Positions 24,729 through 33,100 of a stretch of 64,000 nt of DNA are shown here, piece after piece; position 1 is the stretch's first letter, and every line of letters starts with the position of its first letter. Both the position numbers and the translations under genes were made by a program. A model generated the notes under the pieces. That model worked only from the letters and a program-made list of their open reading frames with translations, did not search any database and was not told the origin of the DNA. The DNA is from an uncultured Paenibacillaceae bacterium (lineage in GTDB: Bacteria > Bacillota > Bacilli > Paenibacillales > K13). The stretch lies in assembly GCA_913056365.1 (NCBI GenBank), contig CAJXLT010000003.1, forward strand, positions 186,001 to 250,000. Direction: 5' to 3'.

Positions 24729-25286
24729 ATGGAAGCTAAGTTTTGTATGCAGTGCGGTCATGCTCTTATTGAGAAAAAAGTAGATGGTGAAATGCGTCAA
24801 GCCTGCTCCTCGTGCAGTTACGTGCATTGGGGGAACTATAGTGTCGGCGTAGGTGCGCTCGTTATGAAGGACGGCAAGCTGCTGCTCGTTCGTCGAGCTC
24901 AGGAGCCCGGGAAGGGCTACTGGACGAACCCCGGCGGCTACATTGAACAGCATGAGCAGATCGACGACACCGTGCGCCGCGAGGTACAGGAAGAATCCGG
25001 TGTAGATGCCCGCGTGACCGGAATAGTTGCCGTGCGCGACCAGCCGCGAGCCGTACACAACGTGTATATCGCCTTCGCAATGGAATATATTAGCGGCGAC
25101 CCAACTCCGGATAATGTTGAAGTAGATGCGGCGGGATTCTTCAGTCTCGCGGATATGGAAACGATGAATGTGGCTGACTTCACCCGCTGGCTCGTCGATG
25201 TTGCCGTCAAGGCGAAGGACGACGGACTAGAGGCAGAGCCGGAGAAGCCGTCCGCACTTGCTAAGTATGGCTTGTATCGGGTGTGA
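24729..25286 (+). CDS. Nudix hydrolase with zinc ribbon
   Basis: 185 residues from the ATG of MEAKFCMQC, preceded by AAGAGGTC; the longer frame upstream lacks a ribosome site. An N-terminal zinc ribbon uses C6, C9, C26 and C29. The Nudix box is complete: GYIEQHE, seven residues, REVQEESGV. It hydrolyses a nucleoside diphosphate linked to another moiety in the cytosol. The ribbon plus Nudix order resembles NADH/NAD-capped RNA pyrophosphatases, but the protein is shorter than NudC, so the substrate is open. It is 31 bp before a small membrane protein gene, so they may share a transcript. Confidence 0.85.
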   Translation: MEAKFCMQCGHALIEKKVDGEMRQACSSCSYVHWGNYSVGVGALVMKDGKLLLVRRAQEPGKGYWTNPGGYIEQHEQIDDTVRREVQEESGVDARVTGIVAVRDQPRAVHNVYIAFAMEYISGDPTPDNVEVDAAGFFSLADMETMNVADFTRWLVDVAVKAKDDGLEAEPEKPSALAKYGLYRV

Positions 25287-25317
25287 GGGAGGCACAATGT
25301 GAAGGTGGAGGGATCAG

Positions 25318-25725
25318 ATGATCAAACGAAAAATATTGACTGTTTTGCTAGCAACCCCTCTTTCCCTGTTGTTCATTTTTGCTGTGTTCTTCGGCGAGTG
25401 GGAGCAACCGCTTGATTTGATCGTGATGACTGGCGTATTTAGTCTATGGGTATCCCCTATCACATTGTTATACGGCTTGCCCGTTTCATTTCTATCAGAC
25501 TTTGTCGGTAAAAGGTTACAGGGAAGAGTAAGGAGTCTCACCGCCTTATTTGTTCATCTGTTCTTCGCAGTCCTATTTGGTTTCATAGTACCTATGAATG
25601 GGTCGCTTCCTATATTCAGCGGCGAAGTTGATTTCTCTGTAATTTTTGCAACGATTGTTGCGCTGTTCTTCTGGATTGTAGATGAATGGTTGAGAAAACG
25701 AAAAATGAGGAAATTACGAAGCTAA
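25318..25725 (+). CDS. Membrane protein, unknown function
   Basis: 135 residues; GGAGGGATCAG before the ATG. Four hydrophobic spans (about 8-26, 34-54, 72-92 and 104-122) and a basic C-terminal tail (RKRKMRKLRS), which by the positive-inside rule faces the cytosol. No family recognised. It follows the Nudix gene at 31 bp and may be co-transcribed. A palindrome at 25750 lies between it and the DinB gene. Confidence 0.65.
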   Translation: MIKRKILTVLLATPLSLLFIFAVFFGEWEQPLDLIVMTGVFSLWVSPITLLYGLPVSFLSDFVGKRLQGRVRSLTALFVHLFFAVLFGFIVPMNGSLPIFSGEVDFSVIFATIVALFFWIVDEWLRKRKMRKLRS

Positions 25726-25749
25726 TCTCGCATCAGATCCTCTTTCCCT

Positions 25750-25778
25750 ACTTCACTGACGCCAACTGTCAGTGAAGT
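25750..25778. promoter_or_regulatory. 11-bp inverted repeat upstream of the DinB gene
   Basis: ACTTCACTGAC and GTCAGTGAAGT flank a 7-nt spacer. It lies 24 bp after one stop and 42 bp before the next start, with no T-run on either strand, so it may be an operator rather than a terminator. A terminator is still possible. Confidence 0.4.
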
Positions 25779-25820
25779 TCGTGTATGCTGAATAGGAGCA
25801 AACAACGAGGGAGGATTTCA

Positions 25821-26312
25821 ATGTATCAGACGATTGCATCATTCGTAGAAGAATGGAAGAAGGAAGCCGAACTGACCTTGCGGGTGCTGGACAAGCTGAC
25901 AGATGCGTCTCTGGAGCAGAAGGTATGGGAACAGGGGCGTACAGCAGAACAGCTGGCTTGGCATCTGGTAGAGTCTATTCACTACATGACGGCGATGGGC
26001 TTGGAGCTGGAAGCTCCGCAGAAGGGTACGGCACCGAGCGCGTCATCTATCGCGGCAGCGTACCACAAGATCAGCAATGAGCTGGTGACAGCCGTACAGG
26101 GGCAGTGGACTGAGCAGGACTTGCTGAAGCAAGTGGAAATCGGGGGAGAAGCATATACTTACGGCGCATCCTTGCAATTTACCCTCATGCACCAAGCACA
26201 CCATCGCGGTCAGTTGACCGTATTGATGAGACAAGGCGGTTTGCGTGCACCCGATGTGTACGGTCCTACTAAGGAAGATTGGCTCGATCAGGGCATGGAA
26301 CCGTACGTGTAA
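25821..26312 (+). CDS. DinB family protein
   Basis: 163 residues starting MYQTIASFVEEWKKE; GGGAGGA lies 5 nt before the ATG. It is a four-helix DinB/YfiT-like protein: a helical start, the first metal-binding His in LAWHLVESIHYM, and the HQAHHRGQL motif near residue 130, giving the three-His nickel/zinc site of the family. DinB-like proteins act as metal-dependent thiol transferases or related enzymes. The partner thiol and substrate cannot be told from sequence. It precedes a WYL regulator by 110 bp on the same strand, which may control it. Confidence 0.82.
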   Translation: MYQTIASFVEEWKKEAELTLRVLDKLTDASLEQKVWEQGRTAEQLAWHLVESIHYMTAMGLELEAPQKGTAPSASSIAAAYHKISNELVTAVQGQWTEQDLLKQVEIGGEAYTYGASLQFTLMHQAHHRGQLTVLMRQGGLRAPDVYGPTKEDWLDQGMEPYV

Positions 26313-26422
26313 GCAGGAGTGAGACGTTGACGGCACTGGAAGGTGCAGGTAAGCTGATGCACATGACCTTGAAAAGATGCTATTTTTACACGTAGAGACT
26401 TGCTGTACAAGGAGAGGGTAGA

Positions 26423-27409
26423 GTGGCGAAATCAGACAATATGCTGTCGATCCTATGGCTGCTGCTGCACAGAGGACGGATGACTGCTCAGCAGCTTGCT
26501 GACGAGCTGGAAATTCATGTTCGCACTGTCTATCGCTGCATTGACTCTCTATGTGCAAGCGGGGTGCCGATCATTGCCGATGCTGGGCATCATGGCGGCT
26601 ATTATCTGCAGGAGAACTTCGCTGAAGCTCCGCTCTTCTTCGATCTGGACGAGCAGAAGTCGCTCGTGCATGCTGCAGCCTTCGCGCTAGATTCGGGCTA
26701 TCCGTATGCCGATGCTTTGCGGCGCGCGATCGACAAGCTGAGACACTACGCGACCGAAGCGCAGGCTGAAGCGATCGATCGTCATGCGGAAGGTGTCACG
26801 GTCGTCCAGCCTCCGCTGGATGAACAACACCGCGCCCGGTTGGAAGTGCTGGAGCAAGCGGCGGCAGCTGGTCGAACAATAGAGATGACCTACGACAAGG
26901 GCCATCACCGTACTGCCGAGGCACGATCATTAGATCCTTACGGATTAGCATACTGGAAGGGCAGCTGGTACGTCGCTGGTTACTGTCACCTCCGGCAACA
27001 GCTGCGCAGCTTCCGCATTGATCGCATTGTCGAATTGCAACATACGGATAGAAGCTTTCAGAAGCCGAGGGGCTTCTCCGCCGGGCAATTCCTGCTCCAT
27101 CAGCTGCTTCCGTCTGCTAGCGAGACGAATCACCTCATCACCGTAATCGTGCAAGCGCCAGACGAGGTGCTGAACGAGCTGAGCAAGCATTGGCTGTTCG
27201 GTCATGCGCTGACGGAACGCACGCCGGGACAGGCAAGCTTCCAGTTGGCGGAGCATACGATGCGCACTTATGTGCCGTACTTCCTGCTTCCATATGGCCG
27301 GGCGTTGACGATTCGTGAACCGATCCTACTAATGGAACGGATGGCTGAAGTCGCAGCCAACATGGCCGAACATTATCAATCCATGGCGAAAGGCAGGGAT
27401 GCTACATGA
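26423..27409 (+). CDS. HTH-WYL domain transcriptional regulator
   Basis: 328 residues from a GTG with GGAGAGGG upstream. An N-terminal winged helix (MLSILWLLLHRGRMTAQQLADELEIHVRTVYRCIDSL region, about 6-65) is followed by a WYL domain (about 145-225; the core reads DPYGLAYWKGSWYVAGYC, with RSFRIDRI) and the WCX C-terminal extension. Such YafY/PafC-like proteins bind DNA and sense ligands or single-stranded nucleic acid through WYL. It overlaps the next gene by four bases (ATGA), so the two are translated together. No phage or CRISPR genes are nearby that would suggest a defence role. Confidence 0.87.
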   Translation: MAKSDNMLSILWLLLHRGRMTAQQLADELEIHVRTVYRCIDSLCASGVPIIADAGHHGGYYLQENFAEAPLFFDLDEQKSLVHAAAFALDSGYPYADALRRAIDKLRHYATEAQAEAIDRHAEGVTVVQPPLDEQHRARLEVLEQAAAAGRTIEMTYDKGHHRTAEARSLDPYGLAYWKGSWYVAGYCHLRQQLRSFRIDRIVELQHTDRSFQKPRGFSAGQFLLHQLLPSASETNHLITVIVQAPDEVLNELSKHWLFGHALTERTPGQASFQLAEHTMRTYVPYFLLPYGRALTIREPILLMERMAEVAANMAEHYQSMAKGRDAT

Positions 27410-27828
27410 GTTATGTGAATACGTTCATCTGTATTTCAGAGGATTGTCCAGTAGAGACGGGCGTAGTGCCGCAGTCGAACCGTCAGCCCAAGCCGATTCA
27501 TCTGCTGCAATATGAACTGATCACGCAATCGCCATATACGTATACCCATGAGGAATTATTGCTTGAGGTGAACAGGAGGAGAGATGCGGTGGCAGATGAT
27601 GAGCTGGAAGCCTATCGTATTCGCCTGTTCGAGAAGAAGCATCCTTGTCTGCGCGCTTCCATGCTGGCGAAGAAGTACGGTTGGGGTATCCACTATAACG
27701 AGCAGGGGCAAATTGCGATCTATGCAGCCGGCACTGCGGAGTATACAGCGTGGCTAGAGGACAGCGGGACGACAGTGGTTCGAGCTATGCGCAATAGTCG
27801 TGCAGGGAAGTCCGCCACTGCTCCATAG
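27406..27828 (+). CDS. DUF6157 family protein
   Basis: 140 residues. Its ATG overlaps the stop of the WYL regulator (ATGA), which implies translational coupling. The opening NTFICISEDCPVETG, the middle QYELITQSPYTYTHEELL and the closing HPCLRASMLAKKYGWGIHYNEQGQIAIY match the DUF6157 family, whose function is unknown. Small, soluble, with one conserved Cys (CLRAS) that could be functional. It is probably the target or partner of the regulator it is coupled to. Confidence 0.75.
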   Translation: MSYVNTFICISEDCPVETGVVPQSNRQPKPIHLLQYELITQSPYTYTHEELLLEVNRRRDAVADDELEAYRIRLFEKKHPCLRASMLAKKYGWGIHYNEQGQIAIYAAGTAEYTAWLEDSGTTVVRAMRNSRAGKSATAP

Positions 27829-27958
27829 CGCAATCGTGCTCTTCCCGTGACTACTTATCTGCCCTAAATCTACTGAGTACGCAACAGTATCCAAGGAGGT
27901 AAGAGTAGCGGTGATGAGCGGCAAGAATGACTGAACCAGCCAGTTGAAACTATAACGG

Positions 27959-28654
27959 TCACTCCAGCTTCCTCTTCAACACCTCAATCGCCTGTGCACG
28001 GTCTTCTACCTTCAAGCTTCTGTAGATAGCGCTAATGTAGTTCTTGATCGTACCAACAGATAGATGCAGCAGTTCGGCCATCTGGCTGTTCGTTCTGCCC
28101 TCGAGCAGTAAGAAGATAATTTGCTTCTCTCGTGCTGAGAACACTTCCTGCCAATCCCCCCAGGGAAGTCCCTCGGCACTCGCATGAATCTCCTCTTCAC
28201 TTAACTCTTCACTTAAGCTATTCGGTTGCTCGTCTAGGCTCGCTTGCAGCTTAGCTGTGATCTGCGCAGGAAGTATGAGCTGACCGTTCTTAACTGCATA
28301 GATGACACGAATAATCTCTTCTGTATCCCAATCTTTGAGAAGGAAGCCGTTGGCGCCTGCTTGAAGCGCTTGGATGATGCGATCGTCATCCGGCTGTGAC
28401 GTGATGATCAGGATATGGGTATGCGGTACTAACCGGCGTATTTGTCTAGTCGCTGCAATCCCGTCCATACCCGGCATGTGCAGGTCCATCAGCACGACAT
28501 CCGGCTGCTCGCTCTCTGCAAGCTTCACGGCTGTATGTCCATCCGATGCTGTTCCTGTGACACTCATCCCTTCTTGTAGATCCAGAATAGTATGGAAGCC
28601 GTCCCGTACGATCGGATGATCATCTGCTATTACGATCCGCAATGACTGATTCAT
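27959..28654 (-). CDS. NarL/FixJ-type response regulator
   Basis: 231 residues; AGGGGGG precedes the ATG on the minus strand. Receiver domain with D11/D12, phosphorylation site D57 (VLMDLHMPGMDG) and K107 (FLLKD); C-terminal LuxR-type HTH (about 170-231: FSAREKQIIFLLLEG, NSQMAELLHLSVGTIKNYIS). The linker between them is long and acidic (SLSEELSEEEIHA), unlike the usual short one. It lies 44 bp after the histidine kinase gene on the same strand, forming one two-component operon. The pair is divergent from the giant surface-protein operon at 30101, a likely target. Confidence 0.92.
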   Translation of the reverse strand: MNQSLRIVIADDHPIVRDGFHTILDLQEGMSVTGTASDGHTAVKLAESEQPDVVLMDLHMPGMDGIAATRQIRRLVPHTHILIITSQPDDDRIIQALQAGANGFLLKDWDTEEIIRVIYAVKNGQLILPAQITAKLQASLDEQPNSLSEELSEEEIHASAEGLPWGDWQEVFSAREKQIIFLLLEGRTNSQMAELLHLSVGTIKNYISAIYRSLKVEDRAQAIEVLKRKLE

Positions 28655-28698
28655 GCGTGCCCCCCTCTAGTTGCGTATATATGGAATAAAAAAACAGA

Positions 28699-29829
28699 TT
28701 AGACCGGCAAATATATGTTCAGCTGGCAGCCACCGTCCGGGGTTTTGCTGAGCTGGAACGTACCGCCTAGCTTATCTACTCGTTCCTTCATGGTCGATAA
28801 GCCGAAGCCTAGCCTCCATTTAATCGGGAATTGGCCATTATCCTCTAAGCAGAAGCGAACGCCCGGCTGCTCTCTGGTCAGCGTTACGTTGAAGGAAGTG
28901 CTTCGTCCGTGACGAATCCCGTTCGTCAATCCTTCCTGCAAAGCGCGATACAGTGTGAGCTTCTGCTGATCTGTCAACGGCGGCAGCTCACCGAAATCTG
29001 CATCGATGTGAACCCCTGTCACTTGACGTGTTTCCTCTATGAGTGCATGCAGACTTTCGCGGAAGTTAACGAAGGAATGCTCCTCGTATAAAGTGTGAAT
29101 CGATTTGCGCACATTGTGCAAGCTGTTCTTCACTTGTTCCTTGGCGGCATCAAGCTTGTGTACAGCTTCCTGAGGTTTGTTGTGCAGAACGAGCTGCTTG
29201 CCGGTCTCCATCCCGACTAATGCTGTCGTCAAAGAATGTCCAATCGTATCATGGATTTCCCGAGACAGGTTCATGCGTTCCTCCATCATCACCTTTTCCT
29301 CTAGCTGCTGACTCGATTCTTGCAACCGTTCATAGGCACGGTTCAGCTGCTCCTTCTGCATATTCGCTCTCTGTGTAACGACGCTGAATCCGAAGATGAG
29401 CCAATATTCTAGGGCACGCGGAATGACGAAGGTCATGTCCTCGATTGGCGGCAAGCCTTCGTGCGCATACACACCGAAGACGAACCCCAGATAACAGAGC
29501 ACGGTGAACGGCACGCTGAATGCGGCTGATTTTTTGTATGCCGCTTCGGCAAGCAGAATGAAGAAGTACACTTGCGGGACGAAAGAACCATCTATCCATT
29601 GAATGGCGAAGGCGAGACACCATGACCCGAACAGGACGGCTGCACCTGACCGCTTCGTCAAATCCGGGTCGATTCGATGATAGCGAATCAATTGAAGCAG
29701 TACGAAAGCTGAAGTTAGAAGGAACAGCTCGATGCGTGTATCCGGATTGTTGATTAGGAGGAGCGGAATAGGAAGCAGTAAGGATATGTACAAAACTAAA
29801 TCTAGTATCGTCGGCTTTTTGCTAAGCAT
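28699..29829 (-). CDS. Sensor histidine kinase, HisKA_3 type
   Basis: 376 residues starting MLSKKPTILD, preceded by AGGTGATG. The frame continues upstream but without a ribosome site. Five to six membrane spans in the first 155 residues, with little outside sequence, suggest intramembrane or interface sensing. A short coiled coil (about 155-185) leads to the phosphoacceptor H193 (SREIHDTIGHSL), then the ATPase domain with LQEGLTNGIRHG and FGLSTMKERV. Partner of the response regulator just downstream. Signal unknown; the layout resembles DesK/LiaS-like kinases, which watch the membrane or envelope. Confidence 0.9.
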   Translation of the reverse strand: MLSKKPTILDLVLYISLLLPIPLLLINNPDTRIELFLLTSAFVLLQLIRYHRIDPDLTKRSGAAVLFGSWCLAFAIQWIDGSFVPQVYFFILLAEAAYKKSAAFSVPFTVLCYLGFVFGVYAHEGLPPIEDMTFVIPRALEYWLIFGFSVVTQRANMQKEQLNRAYERLQESSQQLEEKVMMEERMNLSREIHDTIGHSLTTALVGMETGKQLVLHNKPQEAVHKLDAAKEQVKNSLHNVRKSIHTLYEEHSFVNFRESLHALIEETRQVTGVHIDADFGELPPLTDQQKLTLYRALQEGLTNGIRHGRSTSFNVTLTREQPGVRFCLEDNGQFPIKWRLGFGLSTMKERVDKLGGTFQLSKTPDGGCQLNIYLPV

Positions 29830-30100
29830 GTCATCACCTAATTCTGTATGAGCACAGGATGCGAATTTTGTCGAATTTATACTTGTTCGGTCCCTATTAT
29901 ACTTGTTCCTCCTGCGGAAGGAAACCGTTAACATGACTTTTCTAGCGTCGAGCTGGATGAAAAATATGACTGTATGGCTGCAAAATGTGACCCCTTGTGA
30001 CCTGTCCATGAAGGGCAACTCCCAGTATCGTGAATATAGGAACTAGTTATGCGTGCGAAGCTATGAATTTATTAGTTCGTAAAGAAATAGGAGGTTCAAC

Positions 30101-33100
30101 GTGAGAAAGTACTTATTCAGTCTAGCGATTTGTTGGCTTGCGCTCTTGATCGTACCGATGCCATCGGCAGAGGCTGACGAAATTGTCAGTATGAACGTAA
30201 GTGGTGGAGACAGCACAGGGTCTACGACCTATTTCAATGGTGGGCAAACCATTCAGGTGACAATCGAATTCGATGCGCCGGTCGCCTGTGCGAAAGAGGA
30301 CTCATACTTGCAGGTGCTGCAGGCGGAAGTGGATGGTGTTCCGCTTGAGATCCCGATGATCGATGCAGAGGAAGGCTTCGATACTTTCAAGACATTCGAA
30401 TACACGCTCCAGACAGGGGATCAGAACGGACAGCTTACCTTCATCGAATTCGACGGCTATTGCCAGGAAGAAGGCGGTGTGAGCGGTTATCAGGGCTATG
30501 ATGACCCGAACGATGCGGACAATATTGAGGAAGATATGGAAATCTTGAACGGTCAATACAACATCGTCATTGATACGTGGCAGATGCATGCAGACAGCAA
30601 TGCTGCTAAGACGCTGTTCAAGCCGGGCGAGGCGATCTCCTTCTATTTGTTTTTCCAGTATCATGAACTCGCGGTGACGACTCCTCCGACGATTATGATG
30701 AATACTGGCGGTGCGGCGACGTATCAAGGCATAGTCTATGAGCATCCGTATACGGAAACATTGATGGAATTTACCTATACCGTACGTGATGGCGATGATG
30801 TGTCTGATCTAGATATTGCCTCAATTACGGGAGGTAATGTGACGGACAATAGTGGTAATTCTGTAGACTTTCGCTTCCATGAGGGGCGGCGATTGGCGGA
30901 CAACGCATCGTTATATGCAGACGGCACGCCTCCCGTTGTAACCGCTGATCCAGCTGTGAATAACACGAACAAGCAAGGGCATCAGATTACACTGAGTGCA
31001 ACGGATCGGCCGGATCATGGCGCGGATGAGTATACGTTGTACTATTTGTGGAATACGAGCTCGTCTACACCTTCTGCGGGATCGGTAACAGGTGTAGGGG
31101 CACATGTAGGACAAGAAGCACCGCAGCCCGATGGACAGCCGACGGGAAGTTACTATCTGCACATCAGAGGGAGTGATGATCTGGGCAATGAGGACGTGAC
31201 GACATTCGGTCCGTATGCGTTCGACAATACACCGCCGACAGTGACGTTCTCTCCGAACAGCGGTACGTTCGCTGAACCGATTACAGTGGATATGTCAGCT
31301 GCCGATTCAATGGCTGGCGTGAAGTCGATCGCTTATCAATGGAAGGATACCGCAGGCGATCCTATAGAGGAGACAGGTGCTTTAGCTGAGGCAACGTTGC
31401 CTCTGAATCAAGGCGAGCATGTGCTGGTAGCGACGGTTGAGGATAACGCTGGCAATGTGGAGACCTATGAAAGCGGCGTACTCTTGCTCGATCAGACTGC
31501 TCCGACAGCGAGCTTCTCCTATACAGCTCCGACTGATGGGGAAGGTGAGCCTGTCCCCGTGCAGTCCGATGAAGTAACCGTGCAGCTTGCTGGCAGAAGC
31601 GGCGAAACAGTCGATGCTTATATGCAATGGACTGATGATGTGCAGACACCTGCTCGGGAAGACAGCAACTGGGTGAAGTTCGTTGATGGCAAGTCACTGC
31701 CGCACAATACCCAAGTGACAACACCGGAAGCAACCGGAACTTGGTATTTGCACGTGAAGACGGCGGATGATGTGCGCAATGTCGAACGATTCACGATGCA
31801 GGACGGCGTATGGCTGGACAATACGGAGCCGGTCGTTGCGCTCACTTTGGACGGGACGAACGGAAGCTTCCGGAAGGAAGCAAGTACACAGCTGCTAGTG
31901 GACGGCGGTACTTCGACCTTGGACACACATACGATCCGTTATCTGATCAGCGATCAGCCGACACCGGAAGGAGATCCGACAAGCTGGGCTTCGTCTGAAG
32001 ACGGTGCCTTCGAGTTAAGCGGTGTGTCGGGTGTGCGCTACATTCACTTGTATGTGACAGACCGTGCTGGTAATGCCGCTGTATTCACAAGTCAGTCGTT
32101 CCACCTTGATCACTTGCCGCCGACAGGCTCGGTCGCTTGGCAGCAGCCGCATACGAACGAGACAGCAGCACAAGCGATTGTAGCAGCGACAGACGATGCG
32201 AGCAGTGTGGAATATACGCATACGCTGGAAGAGGGTGTGTGGGAGGATGACAATTGGATTTCTCTCTCTGTACCGAACATTCCTGTGACGCTTGCGGATA
32301 TCGAGGGAGAGCAGCACATCTATGTCAAGTTCCGGGATGAAGCGGGCAATATGAGCGAGCCGGCTCAAGCTACCGTCATATATGACACTACCCCTCCGAT
32401 AGAAACAGGTGTCGCCTACAGTCCGGCGAGTTGGACGAGCGATACAGTGACTGCAACGGTGTATTATACCGATCATTATTCGCCAGATAGTTACGTACAG
32501 GAGACATTCGATGAGAACGGAGTATTTACTGTTTTGTTCCAGGATTTAGCAGGCAATACAGATAGCGCTGAGGTGACCATCGATAAGATTGAGCGAATCA
32601 AGCCAGAGGTGCAGTTCAGTGTGAACGGTTCGGATCACAGCAGTCAGACAGCGACAACGACCGTAACCGTTACGGATAATATTAGCGATCCGGACAACAT
32701 TGAGCTGTTCAGCACTTGGTCGCTAGACAGCGAGAATGTGCCTGACAGTTGGACGGCTATCGCTTCTGGCGATCCTGTCACGATGGATGAGGGTGACGGC
32801 GAGTATGTGCTGTGGGTGAAGGCTATGGATGAGGCTGGTAATACAGCTGCTGTACACAGTCAGCCGTTCTTGCTGGACAATACGCTGCCAAGCGGATCGT
32901 TTACGTACGATATTTCGAATCGAACGGCAATGCCAGTTACGGCTCGATTGCAAGTATCCGAATCGGTCGAAGTAACGAAGCCGATTGACGGATCGCGAAC
33001 GCATACGTTCTTGGAGAACGGTTCGTTCCTCTTCGAATTCGTAGATGAAGCCGGCAATGTTGGGACGGCAACCGCGACTGTTGACTGGATTGATGACAGT

